Of a stretch of DNA of 64,000 nt, positions 9,603 to 17,010 are shown in pieces (positions within the stretch are counted from its first letter, which is position 1; every line of letters begins with the position of its first letter). Source of the stretch: GWE2-40-63 sp050179685 (GTDB lineage Bacteria; Bacteroidota; Bacteroidia; Bacteroidales; SZUA-534); NCBI GenBank assembly GCA_050179685.1, contig JBFXEW010000007.1, positions 93,185 to 157,184 on the forward strand, in the 5' to 3' direction. The notes beneath the pieces are model-generated. The model was not told the DNA's origin, searched no databases, and worked only from the letters and a program-made list of their open reading frames with translations. The translations under genes were made by a program, and so were the position numbers.

Positions 9603-10109
9603 CTATTCTTCTTCAGCCACAGCGGCTTCAGCTACTTCCTTCAGATTTACAATTTCTTCTGATGAAAAAACATTGTCCACATCGAGCAGCATAATAAACT
9701 TATTTTCCTGCTCAACCATTCCACTGATAAAATCGCTGTTAACCTCAACACCTAATGCTGGTGGGTTTTTAATATCTTCTTTCTGAATGTCGATTACGCT
9801 TTGAACCGCATCTACAATTATTCCAGTCTCAACAACTTTCCCACCTTTTCGAATCTCTAACACTACAATGCAGGTATTGTTGTCGGGTTCCTTTTCGGGC
9901 AAACCCATTTTAAGTCGGGCATCAATTACCGGAAGAACTTTTCCCATTAAATTAATAACTCCCTTCATATAGTTTTGAGCTTTAGGAATTGAAGTTATGG
10001 GTTGTAGCTCAAGAATACGCTGAACCTTACTGGCATTAGCTGCAAAATCTTCTTCTCCAATCTTAAAAATCAGATGCGCGTTAATTTCTTCTTTCTTATC
10101 TTTTTCCAT
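9603..10109 (-). CDS. cheW: CheW-type chemotaxis coupling protein
   Basis: Adaptor that links chemoreceptors to the CheA kinase at the membrane. The 168-residue protein is a single CheW domain: HLIFKIGEEDFAANASKVQRILELQPITSIPKAQNYMKGVINLMGKVLPVIDAR contains the usual IPxAxxYxxGVINLRGxxxPVID-like core, although the arginine of the RG pair is a methionine (LMG). An acidic C-terminal tail (AEAAVAEEE) is added. No cheA, cheR or cheB is nearby; the only other chemotaxis gene in the window is the heme-motif receptor at 17.0 kb. Confidence 0.92.
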   Translation of the reverse strand: MEKDKKEEINAHLIFKIGEEDFAANASKVQRILELQPITSIPKAQNYMKGVINLMGKVLPVIDARLKMGLPEKEPDNNTCIVVLEIRKGGKVVETGIIVDAVQSVIDIQKEDIKNPPALGVEVNSDFISGMVEQENKFIMLLDVDNVFSSEEIVNLKEVAEAAVAEEE

Positions 10110-10357
10110 GGCATGTATTATTAAATAAACCTTTGCTCAAAAGCCAAATTAGTAAAAATTATCTAATTACAATTGTATGCTACGCTCAAAACAATAAAAA
10201 GTTGCTGAACTTTAACCGGAATATTTTATAAACAAGAAACCCCCTGGCTTTGTTTGAAAAACAACTAATTTTACGAAATAAAACAAACGCAATTTTTTTA
10301 ACTGTTGTAGTTTCAATCTTTAAATCAATTCGGTTTATTTAAAGAAAATTGATTTTT

Positions 10358-10377
10358 TTATCTGGCAAACCAGATAA
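10358..10377. promoter_or_regulatory. 8-base inverted repeat upstream of dapD
   Basis: TTATCTGG and CCAGATAA are perfect inverted arms around CAAA. It ends 14 bases before the -7 element, so it covers the -33 region. It has no T-run, so an operator is more likely than a terminator; the regulator is unknown. Confidence 0.45.
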
Positions 10378-10391
10378 TCGATTAAGTTAAC

Positions 10392-10399
10392 TATTTTTG
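10392..10399 (+). promoter_or_regulatory. -7 promoter element of dapD
   Basis: TATTTTTG matches TAnnTTTG, 23 bases before the dapD ATG. Confidence 0.6.
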
Positions 10400-10422
10400 C
10401 ATCTGTTGAAAAAAAATAAAAA

Positions 10423-11241
10423 ATGGAAGTATTAAAAACAACAATAGAACATGCCTGGGAAAACAGAGACCAGCTAAAAGAATCGCGGGTACAGGAAACC
10501 ATTAAACAAGTAATTGATTTACTGGACAAAGGCTTGTTACGTGTTGCCGAACCACTCGATAATGGCGAATGGAAAGTAAATGAATGGGTAAAAAAAGCGG
10601 TGATTTTGTTTTTCCCCATCAGCAAAATGGAAACTATTGAACTGGGCCCTTTTGAATTTCACGATAAGATTGCTTTAAAGAAAAATTACGCAGCACAGCA
10701 GGTACGAGTAGTTCCTCATGGCTTAGCCCGCGAAGGAGCTTACCTGGCTCCCGGTGTAATTATGATGCCCTCGTATGTTAATATTGGCGCTTATGTTGAC
10801 AGCGGCACCATGGTCGACACCTGGGCAACTGTAGGCTCGTGCGCACAAATAGGTAAAAATGTTCATTTAAGCGGTGGTGTGGGAATTGGTGGTGTGCTTG
10901 AACCTGTTCAGGCAGCTCCGGTAATTATCGAAGACAATTGCTTTATTGGTTCACGCTGCATTATTGTCGAAGGGGCACACATTGGAAAAGAAGCCGTTTT
11001 GGGAGCCAATGTGGTAATTACCAATTCAACCAAAATTATTGATGTAACTACTGCTGACGCTAAAGAATACAAAGGTTATGTTCCGCCACGTTCGGTAGTA
11101 ATTCCGGGTTCTTATACCAAAAAATTTTCGGCGGGTGAATTTCAGGTGCCTTGCGCTTTAATTATTGGAACACGTAAAGAAAGTACCGATAAAAAAACAT
11201 CGCTAAACAATGCTCTGCGCGAATACGATGTAGCTGTTTAA
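10423..11241 (+). CDS. dapD: 2,3,4,5-tetrahydropyridine-2,6-dicarboxylate N-succinyltransferase
   Basis: Succinylates tetrahydrodipicolinate in the succinylase branch of lysine and diaminopimelate synthesis. The 272-residue protein has the helical N-terminal domain (residues 1-95) followed by a left-handed beta-helix of hexapeptide repeats (from about LAPGVIMMPSYVNIGAYVDSGTMVDTWATVGSCAQIGKNVHLSGG through IIVEGAHIGKEAVLGANVVITNSTKI), with the family signature GGVLEPVQAAPVIIEDNCFIGSRC. Length and motifs are standard. Confidence 0.97.
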   Translation: MEVLKTTIEHAWENRDQLKESRVQETIKQVIDLLDKGLLRVAEPLDNGEWKVNEWVKKAVILFFPISKMETIELGPFEFHDKIALKKNYAAQQVRVVPHGLAREGAYLAPGVIMMPSYVNIGAYVDSGTMVDTWATVGSCAQIGKNVHLSGGVGIGGVLEPVQAAPVIIEDNCFIGSRCIIVEGAHIGKEAVLGANVVITNSTKIIDVTTADAKEYKGYVPPRSVVIPGSYTKKFSAGEFQVPCALIIGTRKESTDKKTSLNNALREYDVAV

Positions 11242-11332
11242 ACAAAATACATTCAATAAAAAAACCGGAAACTACATCAGCCAAACGTTGAATCTGCCTT
11301 TTATACAACAACTTTAATAGCACTGTTTTCAG

Positions 11333-11908
11333 ATGACCGATTTTAAAAACGATATCGCTAAAGCGCTCGAAGTGCTCCGCATCGGCGGAGTAATTCTTTA
11401 TCCCACCGATACTATCTGGGGTTTGGGTTGCGATGCAACCAATCAGGAAGCTGTAAAAAAAATATACGCCTTAAAAAAACGCGCCGACAATAAATCGATG
11501 ATTATTTTGGTTGATACACCCAACCGAATCAACAGTTATATTGAAGAGGTGCCCGATATTGCTTTCGATTTGATGGAACTGGCCGACAAACCCCTGACCC
11601 TGATTCTGGAAGGCGCTAAAAATCTGGCTGAAAATGTAGTCAACCAGGAAGATAAAAGTGTAGGGATTCGTGTGGTAAACGAAGCTTTTTGCAGGCAACT
11701 TATCAGGCAATTTAAAAAACCCATTGTATCTACATCGGCAAATTATAGCGGAGAACCATCGCCTGCTATTTTCGACGAGATTAACGAAACCCTGATTTCG
11801 AAGGTAGATTACGTGGTTGAATACCGCCAGGATGATATAAAAAAAGCAGCTCCATCGGGCATAATAAAAGTTGAAACCAACGGAGGAATTAAAATTATAC
11901 GGGCCTGA
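11333..11908 (+). CDS. Threonylcarbamoyl-AMP synthase family (Sua5/YciO/YrdC)
   Basis: Probable L-threonylcarbamoyladenylate synthase, the first step of t6A37 modification of ANN-decoding tRNAs. The 191-residue protein is a single YrdC domain with GGVILYPTDTIWGLGCDATN, a KKRADNKSM nucleotide-binding segment, GIRVVN and PIVSTSANYSGEPSP. The lysine/arginine pattern is that of the enzyme family, but the YciO paralogue group is similar, so I give no gene symbol. The C-terminal Sua5 domain is absent, as in the short bacterial form. Confidence 0.85.
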   Translation: MTDFKNDIAKALEVLRIGGVILYPTDTIWGLGCDATNQEAVKKIYALKKRADNKSMIILVDTPNRINSYIEEVPDIAFDLMELADKPLTLILEGAKNLAENVVNQEDKSVGIRVVNEAFCRQLIRQFKKPIVSTSANYSGEPSPAIFDEINETLISKVDYVVEYRQDDIKKAAPSGIIKVETNGGIKIIRA

Positions 11909-11917
11909 CAAATTACT

Positions 11918-11949
11918 TTTGAATAAAAGCGGTCTTTACCTTATATTTG
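11918..11949 (+). promoter_or_regulatory. Promoter of the 35-residue-repeat protein gene
   Basis: TTTG at 11918-11921, 20 bases, then TATATTTG at 11942-11949: complete -33/-7 pair. It implies a transcription start near 11955 and therefore supports ATG 11968 over the TTG at 11947. Confidence 0.75.
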
Positions 11950-11967
11950 ATAGCAAATCGAATAACA

Positions 11968-13050
11968 ATGAGGATTGCTTTTTCTGTTTTCTTTTTAAGT
12001 ACCTGGCTTTTTAGCGCATCGCAAAATATCGCTGCTTTTTCTGATTACCAAAACCGTTTTTTTGTTTTCGACGATGGGAAAATAAGGCAACTGGAGCATC
12101 TTCCGGTTTTATCGTTCGAAACAGGCGACGATTGCATTGCTTACCTGACCAACAGCAGCAATTTTAAAATTTACCACAATCACATTGCCTATGAGGTGGC
12201 GCCGCTGGTAAGTTCGTACCAGGTTACCAATCATTTGGTTTCATACGCCAATGGTTCCCAGCTTTATGTTTTCGATGGCGGAAATAAAGTACTTCTTTCA
12301 AAATATACCGGTGAATTCCGCACCAACGATAGTTTAATTGCTTTTTTCGACACCTTTAATCACTATTTTCAGGTTTATTATAAGGGTGAAATAATTACCC
12401 TCGAAGACGGATTGCTGCATGAATCCATCACACTGTTTAAAACCGGTCCCAACATGCTGGCTTACATTGATGCTTATGAAAATTTTAAAGTATTTTACCA
12501 AAATCAGGTTTTCGATTTAATGAAAACCAACGTGGTTCCGTCTATTGAAGTAGGCAGAAATATCCTGGCTTTTATTGATCCTTTAACCGATTACCTGCAG
12601 GTTTTTTATAATAATGAGTTACAAACCATTGAAGCATTTAAACCCGAATCGTTTCAGGTGGCTTACGATAAAGTTGCTTTTATAAGCAATACGGGCGATT
12701 TTAAACTTTTTGATAAGGGGGAGCTATACACCATTACCCCTTACAGCCCCGATTACTACGAATTAAAATACAACATGCTGGTTTATCATCAGCAGAATCA
12801 ACTGTTTGCTTTTTTTGAGGGTCAGAATTATTTGATTGAAAATTACATTCCCGACTCGTATAAAATTAACGATAACTCCATTGCCTACATCGATCAAAAC
12901 GGAAATTTACAGCTGTTTACCAAAGGCGAACATGTAACCCTGTCGTACGAACAAATAAACAGTTTTCAGGTGCTGCGGAATGTGGTTATTTTTAACGAAG
13001 GAATGAATACCACCAAAATATTCTACAACAATAAAACCTATACACCATAA
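11968..13050 (+). CDS. Secreted protein of ten ~35-residue repeats, unknown function
   Basis: I do not recognise a named family. The 360-residue protein starts with a signal peptide (MRIAFSVFFLSTWLFSASQ) and is then built wholly of a degenerate repeat of about 35 residues: a hydrophobic strand ending AFID or AYID, a short turn, a strand of the type LQVFYNGE or FKLFDKGE, a TIE/TLE strand, then P-ES-F-V. I count nine units and a partial tenth (IFNEGMNTTKIFYNNKTYTP). All are beta-rich, with aromatic residues at fixed places, so a beta-propeller or similar fold is likely. There is only one methionine-poor, cysteine-poor domain and no enzyme motif. It sits alone behind its own promoter, converging with clpX. 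Confidence 0.75.
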   Translation: MRIAFSVFFLSTWLFSASQNIAAFSDYQNRFFVFDDGKIRQLEHLPVLSFETGDDCIAYLTNSSNFKIYHNHIAYEVAPLVSSYQVTNHLVSYANGSQLYVFDGGNKVLLSKYTGEFRTNDSLIAFFDTFNHYFQVYYKGEIITLEDGLLHESITLFKTGPNMLAYIDAYENFKVFYQNQVFDLMKTNVVPSIEVGRNILAFIDPLTDYLQVFYNNELQTIEAFKPESFQVAYDKVAFISNTGDFKLFDKGELYTITPYSPDYYELKYNMLVYHQQNQLFAFFEGQNYLIENYIPDSYKINDNSIAYIDQNGNLQLFTKGEHVTLSYEQINSFQVLRNVVIFNEGMNTTKIFYNNKTYTP

Positions 13051-13053
13051 AAA

Positions 13054-13079
13054 ACCCCTCAACCAAAAGGAAAAGGGGT
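13054..13079. terminator. Bidirectional hairpin between repeat-protein gene and clpX
   Basis: ACCCCT (13054-13059) and AGGGGT (13074-13079) pair around a 14-base loop, flanked by A-runs and T-rich sequence between two convergent genes. Short stem, so moderate confidence. Confidence 0.5.
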
Positions 13080-13101
13080 GTAAAAATACTTTTAAAAGGT
13101 T

Positions 13102-14319
13102 TTAAGCTACCTTTAATTTACTCAAATTAGCTTTGCTTAATTTCTGTTTGGCGTATTCCAGAGTAACTTTAAACTCATGCACTTCTTCCGAGGGAAGTTC
13201 AAACATGGCATCGTTAATTATTACTTCGCAAATTGAACGCAAACCACGTGCTCCCAACTTGTATTCCACTGCTTTTTCAACAATATAATCGAAGCATTCT
13301 TCATCGAACGAAAGTTTAATATGGTCAATCTCAAATAGTTTTTCGTACTGTTTGATGATGGCGTTTTTAGGTTCGGTAAGAATCAGGCGCAAGGTTTCTT
13401 TATCAAGCGGATTCAGGTAGGTCAAAACCGGCAAACGACCAATAATTTCGGGAATTAAACCAAAACTTTTTAAATCCTGGGGAGCAATGTATTGCAATAC
13501 GTTTTTACGGTCAACCCTGTCGCGTTGATCGGAACCGCCAAAACCAACTACCTGTGTATTTAAGCGTTGTGATATTTTCTTCTCAATGCCATCGAAAGCA
13601 CCACCGCAGATAAACAGTACATTTTTTGTGTTTACCGGAATCATTTTTTGTTCCGGATGCTTGCGTCCGCCTTGTGGCGGTACATTGATTACAGAACCTT
13701 CGAGCAATTTCAATAAGCCCTGTTGCACTCCTTCGCCCGAAACGTCGCGCGTAATGGAAGGATTATCGCCTTTACGGGCAATTTTATCAATCTCGTCGAT
13801 AAAAACAATTCCTCGTTCAGCAGCACTCACATCGTAATCGGCAGCTTGTAAAAGCCGGGTTAAAATGCTTTCAATATCCTCGCCCACATAACCGGCTTCA
13901 GTTAAAACCGTGGCATCGACAATGGTAAACGGAACGTGCAACATTTTAGCAATGGTGCGGGCTAGTAAGGTTTTTCCGGTTCCGGTTTCACCAACCAAAA
14001 CAATGTTCGATTTTTCAATCTCTACATCGTCTTTTTTGCTTTTTACCTGAGCCAGACGTTTGTAATGATTGTAAACGGCCACCGAAAGGTATTTTTTTGC
14101 ATCGTCCTGACCAACTACGTATTGATCGAGAAAGGCTTTAATCTCTTTAGGTTTTAATAATTTAACGCTGTTAAAATCGAAATCACTGGTGGTTTTTAAT
14201 TCCTCCTCAATAATTTCATAAGCCTGGTTTATACAGCTATCGCATATGTGACCCGAGATACCGGCAATCAGCAAATTGACATCTTTTTTCTCTCTTCCGC
14301 AAAACGAACATTTCTCCAT
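13102..14319 (-). CDS. clpX: ATP-dependent Clp protease ATP-binding subunit ClpX
   Basis: Hexameric AAA+ unfoldase that feeds proteins to ClpP. The 405-residue protein has the N-terminal zinc-binding domain with CSFCGREKK and HICDSCI, Walker A GETGTGKTLLA, the pore loop GYVGED, Walker B VFIDEIDKIA, sensor regions and the RGLRSICE sensor-2 helix. The insertion with IGF-type loop for ClpP docking is replaced by VVGFGGSD. Third gene of the order tig-clpP-clpX, but separated from clpP by a hairpin terminator. Confidence 0.97.
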   Translation of the reverse strand: MEKCSFCGREKKDVNLLIAGISGHICDSCINQAYEIIEEELKTTSDFDFNSVKLLKPKEIKAFLDQYVVGQDDAKKYLSVAVYNHYKRLAQVKSKKDDVEIEKSNIVLVGETGTGKTLLARTIAKMLHVPFTIVDATVLTEAGYVGEDIESILTRLLQAADYDVSAAERGIVFIDEIDKIARKGDNPSITRDVSGEGVQQGLLKLLEGSVINVPPQGGRKHPEQKMIPVNTKNVLFICGGAFDGIEKKISQRLNTQVVGFGGSDQRDRVDRKNVLQYIAPQDLKSFGLIPEIIGRLPVLTYLNPLDKETLRLILTEPKNAIIKQYEKLFEIDHIKLSFDEECFDYIVEKAVEYKLGARGLRSICEVIINDAMFELPSEEVHEFKVTLEYAKQKLSKANLSKLKVA

Positions 14320-14374
14320 AACAACTTTTTCTCTTCAGATGTGATTTACCTATAAAAGGTTGGATAAAAATAAA

Positions 14375-14411
14375 AAAATAGATTCCTTTTGCAAAGCTAG
14401 GAATCTATTTT
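14375..14411 (-). terminator. Hairpin terminator/attenuator between clpP and clpX
   Basis: A perfect 13-base inverted repeat (AAAATAGATTCCT / AGGAATCTATTTT) with an 11-base loop, followed on the minus strand by TTTATTTTTATCC. It lies after the clpP stop and about 55 bases before clpX, so clpX is either attenuated or separately promoted. Confidence 0.8.
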
Positions 14412-14443
14412 CAATTATACTTTATAATCAATCAATTATGTAA

Positions 14444-15121
14444 TTAATCTTTCTTACGCTCCAGAATTTCGTCAATCATACCGTATTCCTTAGCTTCAAT
14501 GGCTGTCATCCAGTAATCTCGATCCGAGTCTTTTTCAATTCGTTCAAAAGGATTTCCCGAATGTTTTGAAATAATCTGGTACAACTCATTCTTCAGTTTA
14601 ATAATCTCACGAGCAGTAATTTCAATATCTGAAACCTGTCCTTGCGCACCTCCCATGGGTTGATGAATCATCACCCGCGAGTGTGGTAAAGCCGAACGTT
14701 TTCCTTTGGTTCCGGCAGTTAACAATACAGCACCCATTGAAGCAGCCATTCCGGTGCAGATGGTGTTAATTTCAGGATTGATGTACTGCATGGTATCGTA
14801 AATTCCCAGGCCGGCATAAACCGAACCTCCAGGAGTATTAAAATATATTGAAATATCCTTATCGGGATCGGTCGACTCCAGGAAAAGCAATTGTGCCTGA
14901 ATAATGTTGGCTACATCGTCGTCGATGGGAACACCCAGAAAAATAATGCGATCCATCATTAATCGTGAGAAAACATCCATCGAAGCAATGTTTAATTGAC
15001 GCTCTTCAATAATATTGGGCGTAATGTAACTGCTGTTTACCCGGGCAAACCTGTCGTATGCTGAGCTACTGATGCCCGCATGTTTGGTTGCATATTTTCT
15101 AAATTCGTCGTGTGGAATCAT
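14444..15121 (-). CDS. clpP: ATP-dependent Clp protease proteolytic subunit
   Basis: Serine protease barrel of ClpXP. The 225-residue protein shows the substrate-binding IYFNTPGGSVYAGLGIYDTM, the nucleophile in GMAASMGAVLL, the histidine in LPHSRVMIHQPMGG and the aspartate in EKDSDRDYWM. It has an N-terminal stretch of about 30 residues (MIPHDEFRKYATKHAGISSS) longer than mature E. coli ClpP, usual for Bacteroidota. It lies 92 bases after tig and is likely co-transcribed with it. Confidence 0.97.
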   Translation of the reverse strand: MIPHDEFRKYATKHAGISSSAYDRFARVNSSYITPNIIEERQLNIASMDVFSRLMMDRIIFLGVPIDDDVANIIQAQLLFLESTDPDKDISIYFNTPGGSVYAGLGIYDTMQYINPEINTICTGMAASMGAVLLTAGTKGKRSALPHSRVMIHQPMGGAQGQVSDIEITAREIIKLKNELYQIISKHSGNPFERIEKDSDRDYWMTAIEAKEYGMIDEILERKKD

Positions 15122-15213
15122 AAGAGTTATTTTTAAAATTAAGGTTACAATTTAGCATTTTTTGGGTCAAATATGTCAACACCAATAAAATTAACGCGTG
15201 AACTTAACCTTTA

Positions 15214-16563
15214 TTATTTAAACAATTCTTCAAATTCTTTCATTGAAACCGCTTTGTTTTCAACTTTAATGGTTTCTTTCAGGTATTCCACAATTTTTTG
15301 TTCAAAGATGCGATCCACCATTTTGCGTCGCTCGTCTTCGTTGGTAAGTGTTTGTTTGGCATAAGCCTCTAATTGCTCGTCAGGAATATGCATTAAGCCG
15401 TATTGCTGAAACTGCATTAAAACCGACTGCTTGGCATAATCGAGTAATTCATTTTCTTCCATTTTGAATGCCTGCTCTGCGGTAATCTTATTTTTAATCA
15501 GCTGCCAGGCCAAATCGGCTTGCATCAGCGGATAATCTTTTTCAACCGACTCTGTGGTTAATTCTTTATTGGCAGCAACTAACCAACGTTTCAGGAAAGC
15601 ATCGGGTAGTTTCAAATCCGCTTTGCTAACCAATTTTTCTTTAGCATCGATAAGGAATTTATAGTCGCTCGATGAAACAAAACTGGCTTTAATTTCCTCA
15701 ACAATTTTGTTTTTATATTCTTTTTCTGAAGCAACGGTTCCTTCGCCATAAACTTTATCAAAAAGCTCCTGATTAACTTCGTCCGGTTGGTGACGGCTGA
15801 TGCTTTGAACCGTAAAGCGGAAGTTTCCATCCAATTGTTCAGCAACTTCTTTGTCAACTCGTAACATCGAAGCCAAATCGGCGGTGTTTGCAAAAGCTTT
15901 TTTCAATTCAAAATCAATAATGTCGTCTTTTTTTGCACCAATTACCAAAGCCCGAATATTCTCTTCTTCGATGCGGTCAACGGCAAACAAACTGTCTTCA
16001 GTAACAATTCCGTCTTCGAGCAGATTTCCATCGGCTCCCAGTTGTTCAAATTTTCCCTTAACCAAATCTTTGGCCTCTACCACGTCGGCTTCAATGGTTT
16101 CGCCAAAACGCGATTTGTGGTTTTCAATCGATTCCTGAATCATGGTTTCGTCCACATCAATCTCGTAGTAAGTAACTTTATCGCGTTTCGACAGTTTCAA
16201 CTCAAAAGCCGGTTGAAAAGCAATATCAAAAGCAAATTCAAAATCTTCTTTTGCATCGAAATCAAGGTCCGATTCAGCGTTAATGCTTGGAAGGGGTTCT
16301 CCCAAAATATCTAATTTCTCGTCAACCAGGTGTTTGGTCAGGTTCTCCGAAACGATTTTGTTTACCTCGTCGAGTAAAACCGATTTACCGTACAATTTTT
16401 TAACCATACCCATAGGTGCCATCCCCGGACGGAAACCTTTGATGCTGGCTTTTTTGCGATAATCGCGTAAAACTTTTTCTACGGATTCTGCATAGTCGTT
16501 TTTTTCAACCTTCACTTTAATGATGGCATTCAATTCGTCAATGTTCTCTCTTGTAATGTTCAT
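15214..16563 (-). CDS. tig: Trigger factor
   Basis: Ribosome-bound chaperone that meets nascent chains at the exit tunnel. The 449-residue protein begins MNITRENIDELNAIIKVKV and has the N-terminal ribosome-binding domain with the signature-like KGFRPGMAPM near residue 40, a degenerate FKBP-like middle domain and a long helical C-terminal domain. Sequence divergence in the middle domain is typical of Bacteroidota trigger factors. First gene of tig-clpP(-clpX). Only about 30 bases separate it from the terminator of the tRNA-Leu, so it may partly depend on read-through. Confidence 0.9.
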   Translation of the reverse strand: MNITRENIDELNAIIKVKVEKNDYAESVEKVLRDYRKKASIKGFRPGMAPMGMVKKLYGKSVLLDEVNKIVSENLTKHLVDEKLDILGEPLPSINAESDLDFDAKEDFEFAFDIAFQPAFELKLSKRDKVTYYEIDVDETMIQESIENHKSRFGETIEADVVEAKDLVKGKFEQLGADGNLLEDGIVTEDSLFAVDRIEEENIRALVIGAKKDDIIDFELKKAFANTADLASMLRVDKEVAEQLDGNFRFTVQSISRHQPDEVNQELFDKVYGEGTVASEKEYKNKIVEEIKASFVSSSDYKFLIDAKEKLVSKADLKLPDAFLKRWLVAANKELTTESVEKDYPLMQADLAWQLIKNKITAEQAFKMEENELLDYAKQSVLMQFQQYGLMHIPDEQLEAYAKQTLTNEDERRKMVDRIFEQKIVEYLKETIKVENKAVSMKEFEELFK

Positions 16564-16595
16564 TAGACCTGACTTTAAATTAATATCAATTTAAA

Positions 16596-16628
16596 AAACC
16601 GCCAAACAGATTACCCGAATGGCGGTTT
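16596..16628 (-). terminator. Terminator of tRNA-Leu transcript
   Basis: AAACCGCCA and TGGCGGTTT form a 9-base stem with a 15-base loop, followed on the minus strand by TTTTTT-like sequence. It lies between the tRNA 3' end and tig. Confidence 0.75.
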
Positions 16629-16643
16629 ACTTTTTCATTTTTG

Positions 16644-16725
16644 TGCGGATGAAGGGACTCGAACCCCCACGCCTTGCGGCACTAGATCCTAAGTCTAGCT
16701 CGGCTACCAATTACGACACATCCGC
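16644..16725 (-). tRNA. tRNA-Leu (anticodon TAG)
   Basis: On the minus strand a complete class II tRNA: acceptor arms GCGGATG and CATCCGC plus discriminator A, an AATTGGTAGC D-loop, the anticodon stem CTAGA/TCTAG with loop CTTAGGA (anticodon TAG, reads CUA), a long variable arm TGCCGCAAGGCGT, and a T-arm with GGTTCGAGTCC. CCA is not encoded. It has a complete promoter upstream and a terminator downstream. Confidence 0.95.
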
Positions 16726-16740
16726 CTGAATTTGGTGGTG

Positions 16741-16771
16741 CAAATATACGGTTCTTTTTTATTTTGACAAA
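16741..16771 (-). promoter_or_regulatory. Promoter of tRNA-Leu
   Basis: On the minus strand TTTG (plus 16768-16771), 19 bases, then TATATTTG (plus 16741-16748), ending 15 bases before the tRNA. Exact consensus at both elements and one of the best promoters in the window. Confidence 0.85.
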
Positions 16772-16862
16772 TTCGTGAATTACTTTTTTGGCATTTATTT
16801 AAGACACCATATTTTTAATTGATTTCTAGAACGATATGCATCGATATATTGCAAGAAAAATG

Positions 16863-16870
16863 TAAATTTG
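16863..16870 (+). promoter_or_regulatory. Putative -7 element of the chemoreceptor gene
   Basis: TAAATTTG, a full match, 140 bases before the receptor ATG. No clear -33 element, and the leader would be long, so moderate confidence. Confidence 0.45.
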
Positions 16871-17010
16871 ATTGTCTTTTAAACCAAATTGATGAAAACA
16901 AGAACAACAAAAACTGATTCCTGTAAGTTTTGGTCTGCATTTAATGTTTCTGGCAGAAACTAACTCTGGGTTCGGCTTTTAACCAATTTTAAATTTTAAA
17001 GCAAATTAAC

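Larger units (their letters stand above)
10110..10422. other. Gene-free stretch before dapD
   Basis: 313 bases with no credible open frame. It is AT-rich and holds the inverted repeat at 10358-10377 and the dapD -7 element at 10392-10399. Nothing else is recognisable. Confidence 0.6.
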
